NCBI GenBank assembly: GCA_009760855.2
Contig: WPIO01000022.1
Coordinates: 1,938,501 to 2,002,500, forward strand
Reading direction: 5' to 3'
DNA from: Cristatella mucedo
Lineage: Eukaryota; Bryozoa; Phylactolaemata; Cristatellidae
DNA: 64,000 nucleotides
The notes beneath the pieces were generated by a model. That model was not told the origin of the DNA. It ran no database searches and saw only the letters and a list, made by a program, of their open reading frames with translations. This document shows, piece after piece, positions 40,601-49,545 of the stretch; the stretch's first letter is position 1; every line of letters starts with the position of its first letter. The position numbers and the translations under genes are program-made.

Positions 40601-43600
40601 ATGATAATCGACCAGTTTTGATAAAGCAGAATTACTTACGCAGGGTAGGCAAAACCAATCAGAATCTTTCTGCTTAGCACAAGAATTTCTATAGCAATCA
40701 GGGCACACTTCAATCTCTGACATCTGCAAAACAAACATTGAACAAGTTCAGAAACCTAATCTAGTCCCAAAGTTTGATCAATGTTACACACACATAGAGA
40801 TGCCCTACAGCTGGGACTTTGGATGATCACAGATTTGACAGAACTTGATGTACGCGCCTTTAGATAGCCTTGGCCAGACCAATGCTTATTATAGCTAGCT
40901 ATAAAAAACATCCCTTACTCTTGAGCATTTTTCAGGTCCAACAAGCTTGTCGAATAATGTGCACCCTTTAGATTAATGACCAGAGCTGACAACAGCAGCA
41001 AATGCAAGCCAGCTACAAGGTAACTCATGTCACACTGAAAAAAGCGACCTCTCATTAGACGACCATATCAGCTCCACAGTCAAATCTGACTATTTTCAGC
41101 TTCATAACACTGCTAAAATTCGGGCTTGTTTAGATAAGGATACCACGTTTAGGTCGGTCCATGCATTCGTGACATCCCGTCTCGACTTCTGCAACTCACT
41201 GCTTACTGGCCTACCAACATGTGCGATCAGGCGATTGCAGCTGGTGCAAAACTCCCCAGCTGAGCTTGTCTGTCGTGAGCATCGCAGTTGCCACGTCACA
41301 CCACTTCTCGCCGACCTGCACGGGCTACCAGTCAAGCAACGGATTGACTTCAAGGTTTTGTCGCTCACTTTTAGGTCACTTCAAGAGAGAGAAAAGTCGT
41401 AAATGTGCTGATGCATGCTGACATGATTAATGCTATCACTAACCATGTTGGCATGCTTCCATTACAGCATCTGTATAGTGGCTAGACAGAGATCGAGTTC
41501 TCTGAGGGTCCTATTCAGAATCTATCTGTTTATCTACATCTCGTACAAATCTAAAATCCTTTGGACAAAGTGAACTGGACTAGTCTAGACGGCTGTAATC
41601 TCATTAGCGGTAGTATTAGCTGCCATTCAGCTACTAGGTTTGCCGTAAAAAAATCACTCAATGCAAGTCGTCTGCTATAAGTTGCGCCTGTGATTGGTCG
41701 GTTGGTACCGATCTACCAGCTAAAGCAAAAGCTTTATGTTACTTAACGCCAGCACATTTGGTATTGTCCCTTAGTTATGATGACGTACTCAGCAGAAACA
41801 TATCTAAGCACAAATGAAAGAGTAGCCTGTAGAATACAGAGAGCTAGATAATTCAAGACATGCAGAACAAAGCTCTTAGTAAGCAACAGAAATATCTTGC
41901 ATAGGAATTGAAGTTGGGGTTTGCCTGCATGTATAAACATGTCCATGTAGCATGCAGAGGTCTAGTGCTTGGCTAATTGCATTTTGACCACAAAAGTGGC
42001 AGCATAAAAGGCACTAACAAACTGCTTATTGAATGCCTCGTGACAAACAAATTGTGAGTCTGATATACATACACACTATATATGAACTTACTGGTGAGCC
42101 GTGATGGCACACTAGGTAAGGCGGTTGCTTTCACGACCTCGGTCTCGAGGTCGTGGGTTAGATTCCTGCGGTGGGCGATCCTTTATTGCCACTGCAAGCG
42201 ATATAAGTGGTGATAGCCGTAAAGGCTCTTCTGTCGCTATACAAAAAGAGGCTGTTTAATCAGCTAGGATCTTTTTTAACTGTCGTTTATGTGGCAGCCT
42301 GTCACGCACAACTACTGCACATCAGGTCCCTGTGGTCACGAATCCAATATAGCAATCATCTGTTCGGCAACAACCAATCAAATTGCAGTGATCAGCATTA
42401 TTTACCTGTGATGATAGGAAACGACTACTGAAATGCAGAGAAAGAAGCCCGATCCGTCTACCAAAACTCTCATCAGTGCAAAAGGCTAGTTGAGTATCGA
42501 ATGTGCTAAGGTGTACAGATAAATACTAAATGCAGAAGTCGCTGTCTTGGGACATACCTCGTGCTTACAAATCTTCAGCATCGTTTTGGCACTAGTGGTC
42601 AGGTTGTGATGGGCTAAAACAGACACACATAACAGACTTCGCTGATTTAGCTGTGACAAAGTTTTTGACGAACATCTTAAGCACGAAAAGCATGCCGTGC
42701 GACAGTACTCAAATTATCAACTCACTTCCATTGAAAATAATGCAGTTATGAACTATCCACTTCGCATCTGCCGTAAAGCCTTCGGTGCATCCATATACCT
42801 TTCGTTCGATGTTCTGAATAATGACAGAAGGCTGTATATGGCAGTAAAAGGCACGATAGACAAGTAGATGCCCAAGTGATAGAAGTGAGCCTGCTAAGAA
42901 CAGTCCCATTCTAGAAGATAATAGTAATACACTTGATTAAGCACCCTTAGAGAACTCAATCTCTTTCTAGGTGCTTAACATTTGCTGCAAAGGGAAACTC
43001 GATTGAATGGTGAATAATATCATGCTTGATAAACAACATGAATAATATGGTTAGGGGTGACATGCACAGGGTCAGCATGCAAGTTAACATGCCTGTGGCA
43101 ACACCCAGTATAGTCATTACAATATATCTGAGAAGCTGGCATGACAATTAACCTAACCCATGCCACAAGTCGGCCACGACATTCATGTAATCTAGAGCAA
43201 AACGAAAGCAGGGATGGATGCCCAGCATTGACTAGCTGCAGATAATTCAATATCGAGCTGTTGCCCATTACAGTGCCATGCTATGTGCAGAAGATTGCCC
43301 CATGAAGAATCAGTGCCACATGCAGGGGCACACATACTTGTTCTAAAGTACTCAGATCACAAGGGTACACAATAAAGTCTTCATATTGAGGAACCTGCTC
43401 GACGTTGACCGGATGATGAAATGCATCCACCTAAAAAGCAAACAAAAAGCAAAATCTCCATCAAGGGTACATTACTTGCTGCAATGGCGGCATAGCAGCA
43501 AGCATTACAGTACATTCACGGCATGCTCTCGCCACATACGTCAAGGATCAAACTAATCATACCGACAGCCACATTTATCAGCACATACAGCTTCTCATCC

Positions 43601-45347
43601 TTACAGCTAATAACTCAGTATTTGATATGGCAATACCGAGGCACGTGTCAATGTTTTTTCGAACGTTTAGTCAATGGGACACACGAGAGGAAGAATAAGA
43701 AAACACTACAGCCACCATGATCCACACCATCAATGTGCTTGCTTGTGGGCAACCTGCCCAAGTAATAACTTAAGCCATGCTGGTTTGATAATGTGGTTAA
43801 GGTGCTAGCTTGATCAAGGTCTGGCCGAGGTCGTAGGCTCGAGCCCACTGGCACATGTGAAGTGCCTGAATAGAGATTAAGTACTCTTAAAGCACTATAA
43901 AAATGAATTATATTTTATTTATATGTAGCACTTATATTGGTATCAGCAATGACCAGATCAAAGTCGAGAAACAGAACCATCGTAGCTATTTCACAGCTCA
44001 CTAGCTGAAACCCACATTGTTTAAGGCAACTGGCAAGCTACAACAAAACAGAATCTCGATCTCTCTGCAAGCTGTACACTCAATTTCAACTTTTGATCGG
44101 CTGCGAATTTCGCAAGACCACATCATTAGCTTTCTTCAGTCAGTTTGCCACGTATTTTAGTATCAAACTTGCATTGATCAAAACGAGCCTACCACATAGT
44201 TCACTCCATTCTACTCTCCTGCTGATGATATAATAGCCGTAAAGATTTAGACGAGATTTACACATTGCTGTAGTCTATTTCTAAAGGCCGGGATCATGTT
44301 GCTGCTCGGTTCCATAAGTCACCTGACCTATTGCCCTTGTTGCTCACAACATGGCAGACGAGTGCTACTGGCACAGCAGACAGAGCAATTGACTGCCATT
44401 GAAGATTATGTTTGGCATTGCAGACCTAGGTTATCTCTGAGGTACCCTAATGAGAATCAAACGCTCAAAAGTTCAAACGCTCAAACCTTACCGCGTCAAA
44501 CCTTACCGCGGCACTTTGCATCCGCTCCAAAGCATAGGCGAGAAGTGAATGAAGGCCATCTCTCTGCATGGAGGCCATAGACTTCGAGCGGGTTGCTTCA
44601 CTCTCTGCCCGCATTATATTCTACAAAATTGCATCAAAAAAGTTACTGCCAGCTTTTACCAGACGATCTTTGTCTGATTCCACCACTTAGCATCCAAAAG
44701 AAATGCAAGTCACACAAGCACAAGTGGCTGCACGAGGTGGTGCCTGCAGAGTCACGAGCACAGAACTAATGATTTACAAACAGGCAAAGACAGCAATTGC
44801 CATTGGAGCTGTTCCTTACCTCGCACTCATAGCAAATCCATTGGAGCAGTTTGACCACATCCGGCAGAGCAACACACTTGCAGTGAAATGACCTGGGACA
44901 GAGGTCACACGCGACCATAGGTCCGCCATCCTTGTGACAGAACCAGCAGTACTTATCAGCTTTCTGCAAAGAAGAGGAAGCGGCTAGCCCTTGGTCGAAC
45001 GAGGTGCAGCCGAACAAGTCGACAAACCGAAGCTTGGCGACACTTGGAGACAACATTGGCTTTTTAAGGGGCAGCAGCCACTAGCCCACCATCTACTGTC
45101 GAAAACAAGCTAAGACGACTGGTGTGCTTAAAAGCACTTTAAAGCTATTTTTCGTCTGCCTCATACCCATGTAAAGCGCTTTGCAAGTACATGCTTTCAA
45201 CACCCAAGAAACAGCGAGCAACAGCACATGCACTGAGAAACTGGTACATTAACCATCACGGCTCAGACAAGGCACAGAAAAACAAGATAACTGGGATTAT
45301 TTTTAGCCAGAGAACTCAGAGGATCAAACACAGACGGAGAGGGAGAC

Positions 45348-45411
<64 letters not shown>

Positions 45412-47154
45412 TGAGAGAGATTCAGAAGGATCCTGATAATATTCAAGTGCATTATCATGGTCATACAATATACCCTTCATTGCACAGGTGGGCCGAGATT
45501 GCGCTTTTCGAGGAACTGTCAAACAGCACAGTCATGTCTGCCTTTGTGGTATGCTACACGAACGATGCTTACTTCTGTCAGTCGAACCCGCTTTAGCAAG
45601 GGTTCAACAGTCATTTCATCAGCAGGCTCCCGTCTTTGTCTTGGCCGAGGCACAATCATACCTACGAAAAAGCACAATGCACAATCTCTCATTAAAATAC
45701 TAAAAAACGACCGACACAACCATCTGAGCCAGCAATCTGAACTGCAGATCACCCGTCTGAAGAGCTGGCTGGCATTCAGCCATCATTTGGCGTGATCACA
45801 ACGATTCAAACCAGGCTGACATCAGCAAATTGTAATCAAAATCTGGCAATCACACGAGACTACTACAGGCTGCAGAACAACATGGTGGATGGATACTCTG
45901 TTGTGACTAAAAGGAAAGCCACAGCAGCAGCTAAGCGATTAGTGCAAGCGTGTCATTACGGCTCTAGACCCCAGTGCCATCCAATTCATGACAACCGGCA
46001 AATGCAAGTTTGTAGACGATCGGAAGATAGTGGCTCTTTCTAGCACGTCTAACACACGAGGCAATGCAAATCTGCCTCGGTTAAGCGACAGCCCAAGAGA
46101 GGCTTATCTACAAGCGCACCCCACCAGATGCCAGAAGAGGTCAGCTAAAATCTTGATGCTACCCTTACTTGGCAGAGCGCTCAGCATAGAGCTGAGTGCA
46201 GGCAAAGTTCCAGTGCGCACTGAGCCACGGGAGTCAAGCGATTGCAGGGCAAGCACCCGACTTATTGATCCAGACAGCACAAGCTCCCCAAGGCTGGCAA
46301 GGCAGCAAGGACACTGAGCAGCCGTCAGGAGAGACCTTTACGCTCCTGCCCAAAGTGAGTGCAGCAGCAGCTTGCAAAGGGGAAGTCACTGCGTGAGCTG
46401 CAAGCACCAGCACTGCTGAGTGCTTGCAATTTTTCCGGTGGACCAGCACGGCATTGAACGACTTGAGAACTGGCAGCTCCAGCAGGAATAGCCACTAAAA
46501 TGCATGCGCCTGTATTAACGGCTTACACTCATATAGGTCAGGACCCGAGGCTGCCGTAACGACACAATGCTCACAGCCATACTTCAGGTCAAAGAGTGGC
46601 CCAGCAGGCAGCACTAGCACTGTACACGGCCTCGCAACGTTTCACTTAGGTGCCCAAGGCAGGCAAACTGGGACACGAAGGACAGTTGACGACTGACGTT
46701 TTCTAAGATGCATGGTCTAGCCTCAAGCCAATCCCACAATGGTGGCTAGCTGCTACCAAGGATTTGAGGCAGCCTGCCATCCTTCAGGCTGCGATAGCAG
46801 TTTTGCTCCAACACAGCACCAACACCATCAGGCACCACTGCTCTTAGAAGGCAGACACTGGTTAGGGGAGTGGTGGAGGGGGCTGAAAAATCTTGCTCTC
46901 AGGGCATGGTGCGTTGAGCACAAGAGTGCTGGCTTGGATGCAGCAGGCAAGGCATTTATGTGCGTGCAGGGATAGCTTAGCCAGCTTGATGCAGGACGAT
47001 CGTCGTCGGCGCAAGTGCGCTTACCATTTTCAACATGCTGGAACGCAGGTCCATCCATTTCATCCAGCGGAGGAGTTTCAACATGCTGAAGCGCAGGTCC
47101 ATCCATTGCATCCAGCGAAGGAGATTCCGTTTTTACTACTTTTAGTTCTGCCAT
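27643..47154 (-). CDS. ZMYND8: ZMYND8-like chromatin reader, complete, 19 coding exons
   Basis: Nineteen minus-strand exons join in consistent phase to about 1503 residues (human ZMYND8 has about 1190). Order: acidic N-terminus; basic KRVRL segment; PHD finger (CWFC..CDLC..HCKC..CYEC, about 79-119); bromodomain (about 122-236) keeping the acetyl-lysine Asn in HNCIIFNG; zinc-binding CPDCY..CFLPC-type segment (about 239-266); PWWP domain ([16 protein letters not shown], about 267-345); a 488-residue low-complexity Ser/Asp/Gly-rich region; an acidic patch; a GATA-like Cys4 finger (896-920); a coiled coil; a MYND finger (about 1177-1213); and a Ser/Gln/Thr-rich tail. Vertebrate ZMYND8 reads methylated and acetylated histone H3/H4 through the PHD-bromo-PWWP module and recruits co-repressors through MYND; a nuclear role is inferred here. 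The 28-kb introns contain many LINE and SINE remnants. Confidence 0.94.
28105..28295 (+). mobile_element. LINE-A 3' end
   Basis: Plus-strand copy of the LINE-A terminal region (catttgcatgctgaccctgtgc..agagattgagttctctgagg..) with a (tta)n tail near 28277-28294. It lies in the last ZMYND8 intron, next to the terminal exon's acceptor. Confidence 0.88.
28531..28800 (-). CDS. ZMYND8: ZMYND8 exon 18
   Basis: Encodes [20 protein letters not shown] to RMVVDGQS, Gln/Ser/Ala-rich tail. Acceptor tttgttatag, donor TCG/gtaagc. There is no domain; support comes from the phase-0 fit on both sides. Confidence 0.8.
29351..29638 (-). CDS. ZMYND8: ZMYND8 exon 17, MYND zinc finger
   Basis: Opens with [20 protein letters not shown] then [15 protein letters not shown]. 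All eight MYND zinc ligands are present and the match to ZMYND8 is very close. An acidic [10 protein letters not shown] patch and a Val/Ser/Thr-rich tail follow. Acceptor ttcactttag, donor gtaaga. Confidence 0.97.
30749..31600 (-). mobile_element. LINE-A fragment, diverged
   Basis: Minus strand: [19 protein letters not shown] near 31540, [20 protein letters not shown] near 31250, and the 3' end with (taa)n at 30750. Stops and frame changes show it is old. Intron between ZMYND8 exons 16 and 17. Confidence 0.82.
31814..31938 (-). CDS. ZMYND8: ZMYND8 exon 16, coiled coil
   Basis: Encodes [20 protein letters not shown] to [10 protein letters not shown], matching the ELTMAEMRQ..DETKKKQW segment. 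Acceptor attttgtag, donor TGG/gttagt. Confidence 0.93.
32889..33162 (-). CDS. ZMYND8: ZMYND8 exon 15, start of coiled coil
   Basis: Encodes [20 protein letters not shown] to [20 protein letters not shown] then GR. The last part aligns with the coiled coil before the MYND domain. The donor is CGAG/gcaagt, a canonical GC-type site (see findings). Confidence 0.85.
33311..33476 (-). CDS. ZMYND8: ZMYND8 exon 14
   Basis: Encodes [20 protein letters not shown] to SVANKS, Ser/Thr/Ala-rich linker. The acceptor gcattcttctag is the only nearby one that preserves the frame. Donor AGT/gtaagc. Confidence 0.78.
33645..33666. repeat. Short (AG)n run
   Basis: Purine repeat just outside ZMYND8 exon 13, about 10 bases beyond its donor. 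Confidence 0.85.
33675..33993 (-). CDS. ZMYND8: ZMYND8 exon 13, GATA-like Cys4 finger
   Basis: 105 codons. After [10 protein letters not shown] comes TIICSSC, 17 residues, then CQAC: the C-x2-C-x17-C-x2-C spacing of GATA fingers. A basic helical stretch follows ([20 protein letters not shown]). Acceptor tcattgcag, donor gtgagt. I do not recall a counterpart of this finger in vertebrate ZMYND8. Confidence 0.82.
34170..34405 (-). mobile_element. LINE-B 3' fragment
   Basis: Plus-strand landmarks ggttttgtatagc, gtagccaacagacttcatctc and agcatagctgtgtcaggaga match the other LINE-B copies in order. Intron between ZMYND8 exons 12 and 13. Confidence 0.8.
34799..34940 (-). CDS. ZMYND8: ZMYND8 exon 12, acidic segment
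   Basis: Encodes [20 protein letters not shown] through QAVSFS. Corresponds to the acidic DSED..SDSSDSE stretch of vertebrate ZMYND8. Acceptor aacttgtag. Donor G/gtacga is chosen because it gives the phase the next exon needs; it is the least certain donor in the gene. Confidence 0.75.
36027..37491 (-). CDS. ZMYND8: ZMYND8 exon 11, large low-complexity exon
   Basis: 488 codons. It starts [17 protein letters not shown] (family YSPFRTPY block) and ends [20 protein letters not shown], matching the LDKTIESCKAQLG block. Between them lies a long Ser/Ala/Asp/Gly/Pro-rich, presumably disordered region with an SRKR.. basic patch and a 30-bp coding minisatellite. The two conserved end blocks prove that the whole exon is coding. 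Confidence 0.92.
36981..37093 (-). repeat. ZMYND8: 30-bp coding minisatellite in ZMYND8 exon 11
   Basis: Between three and four tandem copies encode the decapeptide [10 protein letters not shown] with minor variation (DPDP, DADT). Length changes of whole units keep the frame. Confidence 0.93.
37617..37682. repeat. (AG)n microsatellite
   Basis: GA repeat with periodic CAGA interruptions, in the ZMYND8 intron upstream of exon 11. Confidence 0.95.
38408..38530 (-). CDS. ZMYND8: ZMYND8 exon 10, PWWP C-terminal helices
   Basis: Encodes [20 protein letters not shown] to [15 protein letters not shown]. Compare AWVPINNCYLMS..EMEVYVENIR of the vertebrate protein. Acceptor ttttgcag, donor gtaaga. Confidence 0.94.
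38682..38797 (-). CDS. ZMYND8: ZMYND8 exon 9, PWWP core
   Basis: Encodes [20 protein letters not shown] to [12 protein letters not shown] replaces the literal PWWP, as in ZMYND8. Acceptor ccatgtag, donor AG/gtgagc. Confidence 0.96.
39218..39385 (+). mobile_element. tRNA-derived SINE
   Basis: Box-A-like tggcacactaggtaagg, a diverged box B (ttggtttctaatcc), then ccactgcaagaggtagtgatagc and the family tail ending gatgctattaaatcaggta. Same head as the copy at 42104. Confidence 0.8.
39855..40215 (-). mobile_element. LINE-B 3' fragment
   Basis: Starts on the plus strand with aatgtaatgtaata, the complement of the ATTAC-type tail. Then gtctgtaactccacaaagtca and the ORF C-terminus complement (tagccaagtcttcgtctcacg..). 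Intron between ZMYND8 exons 8 and 9. Confidence 0.85.
40640..40723 (-). CDS. ZMYND8: ZMYND8 exon 8, zinc segment between bromodomain and PWWP
   Basis: Encodes [20 protein letters not shown] then SDWFCLPC. The CPDC..C..CLPC pattern is the small zinc-binding element that packs the PHD-bromo-PWWP cassette in ZMYND8. Acceptor ttttgcag, donor gtaagt. Confidence 0.95.
41043..41525 (+). mobile_element. LINE-A fragment with internal deletion
   Basis: Encodes [58 protein letters not shown] and then jumps to the 3' untranslated end (gagatcgagttctctgaggg). About 300 bases of the ORF end are missing. Intron between ZMYND8 exons 7 and 8. Confidence 0.85.
42104..42275 (+). mobile_element. tRNA-derived SINE (best copy)
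   Basis: Head gatggcacactaggtaaggc (box A) and gtgggttagattcc (box B) at tRNA spacing, then ggtgggcgatcctttattgc. The tail is ccgtaaaggctcttctgtcgc through gaggctgtttaatcagctag. The terminal gctgtttaatcagc is nearly palindromic. It lies in the intron upstream of ZMYND8 exon 8. Confidence 0.87.
42558..42613 (-). CDS. ZMYND8: ZMYND8 exon 7, bromodomain end
   Basis: Encodes [18 protein letters not shown], matching the final bromodomain helix. The first two bases complete a Thr codon. Acceptor gttttag, donor gtatgt. Confidence 0.92.
42726..42813 (-). CDS. ZMYND8: ZMYND8 exon 6, bromodomain helix B
   Basis: Encodes [20 protein letters not shown] then VHNCIIFNG, including the Asn that contacts acetyl-lysine. 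Strong match to the family. Acceptor attattcag, donor gtgagt. Confidence 0.96.
42915..43090 (-). mobile_element. LINE-A 3' fragment
   Basis: Reverse-strand LINE-A terminus (cacttgattaagcacccttag..tcaatctctttctagg..gcacagggtcagcatgcaag). Intron between ZMYND8 exons 5 and 6. Confidence 0.85.
43338..43430 (-). CDS. ZMYND8: ZMYND8 exon 5, bromodomain ZA loop
   Basis: Encodes [20 protein letters not shown] to CDLSTLEQ, matching the ZA-loop/PMDL region of the ZMYND8 bromodomain (here YPCDL). Acceptor tttttag, donor gtatgt. Confidence 0.94.
43778..43925 (+). mobile_element. SINE with LINE-A-like 3' end
   Basis: A different tRNA-like head (gtggttaaggtgctagcttg and box-B-like gtaggctcgagccc) is joined to a 3' part, gagattaagtactcttaaag..actataaaaatgaatta. 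The latter resembles the LINE-A 3' end (gagattgagttctctgaggg..). This is the structure of a SINE that borrows a LINE's 3' end for mobilisation. Confidence 0.65.
44507..44620 (-). CDS. ZMYND8: ZMYND8 exon 4, start of bromodomain
   Basis: Encodes [19 protein letters not shown] then [16 protein letters not shown]. This aligns with the linker and first bromodomain helix of ZMYND8. The donor sequence gtaagg is duplicated 15 bases further on (see findings). Confidence 0.9.
44820..44963 (-). CDS. ZMYND8: ZMYND8 exon 3, PHD finger
   Basis: 48 codons, [20 protein letters not shown] to WICYECE. The eight zinc ligands of a C4HC3 PHD finger are all present. Acceptor ctttgcag, donor gtaagg. Confidence 0.96.
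45351..45421. repeat. (AG)n microsatellite
   Basis: About 70 bases of GA repeat in ZMYND8 intron 1-2... between exons 2 and 3, 150 bases beyond exon 2. Confidence 0.95.
45573..45661 (-). CDS. ZMYND8: ZMYND8 exon 2
   Basis: Encodes [19 protein letters not shown] then LLKRVRLTE. The basic segments could serve nuclear import. Acceptor tttcgtag, donor GAA/gtaagc. Phases fit exons 1 and 3. Confidence 0.8.
47025..47154 (-). CDS. ZMYND8: ZMYND8 exon 1
   Basis: Begins [20 protein letters not shown] 48-bp duplication gives two copies of a unit containing MDGPA.QHVE. Donor G/gtaagc. The ATG at 47152-47154 is chosen because the next exon joins in frame. There is little similarity to the vertebrate N-terminus, so the start rests on the open frame and splice phase. 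Confidence 0.75.
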
Positions 47155-48645
47155 CACAGCTGATACAGAGCAGAGATTCAGGTCACAGGCCGTTGTGACG
47201 CCAGTCAGCCAGCCAACTACACAACGAAGAGAGGCCGGGTTAAACGCTGCACAAACAATCTCTATTCAAAGGCACCTCAGCAGTCATACCACAAAGGCTG
47301 CGCTCCTCCCAGCTGCCAGTCAGGAAACACAGCAGAACCTTCTCATTCTCGGAAAATCGAGGGTCAGGCTAAGCCAAGGCTAGTTTATGCCTTCCAGCTA
47401 CGGTTAGCGCTCCACATGACAGCTGCGGCTGACCTAGCAGCAGGTGGAGAAAATCTCAGGCGCTGGCAGCTGTTTTCCATGTTAGCTTTGGTAAGATCTA
47501 TCGGCCAAAAAGCCGACCCGGTAGGACAATTGCAGCAGCAGCAGCAGCAAGAACAGACAGCCAGGCAGCAGCCGAGAGCAGACTGCCAAGCACCAAGCAT
47601 TGCATCATGTTATCACTCACTCCGGCTATCAACCCACACTCATCTAGAGAGACTACCGGCCAAAACGTAGCTACCTGAACGACTAGGACAATAGAAGCCA
47701 TCTGAGTTAAGTGGCTTGCACAAGCAGCATGTCGGCACATGCTATCCATACTGCCCGGTGCTGCTGCCACCAGGCATGTGGCTGCCGACCAGGCCTGGAA
47801 ACTAGCAGACAAAAGCCACTGGCTAGCTGCTGCCCACCACCCCCTCACCGACTGCCACACTTGGCAGGGCACCACGGCAGGCCACACTCGTGCAAGCAGC
47901 TAGCCACTGTGCATACCGCGACAGCCTGGCCCCACAGGCAAGCCATCGTATGATTTTCACTGGCCATGCCAGCAGCCATATCTCAAAATGGCTGCTGGCT
48001 GTGCAAGCAATTGGCCTTCCTGTTAATCGAGGTCAATAGAAAACAGGGCGGAGCCAGCCGCCAGGCTGCAGTGGATGGATGGCGCCCAAGGCAATTTGAT
48101 TGGTCCACGTGCAGTCCGACGGTGGGAGTGTCGGCAATGCAGTACCGGCAATGTCGAGGTGCACTGAGCACCGTCACTTTGTTGACGACATGATATTGCC
48201 AGCATGCCAGTCAGTGACTTACGACTTTTACTGCATATGGGGAGGGAGGGATATGAGGCTGGGTGCTTCTGCCGCTGAGGCCTGCAGAGGTATGTCAAGA
48301 AGCCAAGCTGCCTGGCCCTTCGAGCAGGGGTCCCTTAAGAGCTCACAAACGTCTATGGCTTTGCTCAGACTTTCGGACATGAGCCGGCAACGACAATCAA
48401 TTGGCAAGCAGCCACTGCTGCTGCTGTCCACTCAGCTCTTCACTGGTACAGGCACGTGGCATGGGTGCCCTACTTCCTGAGCAAACATGGCTAGGTATCA
48501 CTTGGATGGCTGCCTCTGGGCCCTGCCTCACCTAATTGGTGACAGATGCATCCAGGCTGGCCTGCAGTAGGCTAGGGGGCAATGGTCGACCACAAAGCCA
48601 GGACACTACAGCTTTCGGCTGAACCCACCGAGCAGGAACTTGCCC
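47155..48645. promoter_or_regulatory. 5' flank of ZMYND8
   Basis: No gene found. Presumed 5' UTR and promoter of the minus-strand ZMYND8 gene. It includes a short (CAG)n run near 47533-47549 and clustered ggcagc/ctggca words but no TATA box near the start. No transcription start can be placed. Confidence 0.35.
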
Positions 48646-48762
48646 TAATAATAATAATATACTTGATATAGCACCCTCAGAAAACTCAATCTCTTTCTAG
48701 GCGCTTTACATTTGCTGCAAAGGGAAACACGATTGAATGGCGAGTAATGTCATAATAGTGAC
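48646..48762 (-). mobile_element. LINE-A 3' tail fragment
   Basis: ataataataatatacttgat, agcaccctcag and tcaatctctttctaggcgc, followed by tttgctgcaaagggaaacacg: the reverse complement of the LINE-A terminus. Confidence 0.85.
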
Positions 48763-49439
48763 CTGCTTGAGTTTAAGAAGTAAAAATGGGAAGCAAAAGA
48801 TGCCATTAAGCCCCAAGCACAAGCTAACGAGAATGGCATTTATTGCACTGTGGAGGGAGGGTTGGGACTCGGTCAGCAGCAGAATCTGCCGACAAATCAA
48901 CTGAGCATTGGGGGAGGGGGGCTGAGTTAACTAACGCTCTTTACCCCACTTGGCTCAGCCGGAAGTCAGCACAAGAGCTGAAGTCAGCTCGAGCTGCAAT
49001 AAGGCCGACCCTGCAGCCGGACATGAGCACATTATTTCCCCAAAGGCTGAGCAAACAGTTACTCTGCTTTGATGGCGCCAAAAAAGCTTCAGTCCCTTTG
49101 GTTGACCCCCAGAGACATCTCATTTTGCTTTAGAACCACGTTCGGTTATTGAAAACTAATGATTCATGTTTTAGTGTTTATGTAATAGCATGTAGAGAAG
49201 AAGCCGCCCTTGTGGTAGGTGATCAGGTCGGTAGGGTCAATGATGCAATCACATGTTCCCTTTATCATCGGTAGTTTTTCCTCGAGTTTGGCTATCCCCA
49301 TCCATTCTATAGTTCAAGATACATTCACAGGAGATTTGAAAGCACTGCTACAGTCTCCATTCAGCTTAGCTGAGTGCTTTGTTCAAGCAGTTGAATTTCG
49401 TTGCACCTCAGTAGGTGTTATTGTTTGGCATGAGGCTTC

Positions 49440-49545
49440 ACAGATTAAGGCTCAAGGGGTAGGGCTAGCAAGTGGAGATACGATGGCCGTTAACGCTCTT
49501 TGGCAGCTATATAAATGAGGCTGTCTGATCAGCTAACCTTTACTC
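49440..49545 (+). mobile_element. SINE 3' tail fragment
   Basis: Matches the SINE tail: ggccgttaacgctctttggc, agctatataaatgaggctgt, then ctgatcagctaac. Head not recognisable. Confidence 0.65.

Noticed and set aside
42104-42175. Functional tRNA gene
   Set aside because: Box A and B are present, but the cloverleaf arms do not pair properly and the sequence is followed by a SINE tail shared with other sites. The same holds for 18815-18895 and 43778-43850.
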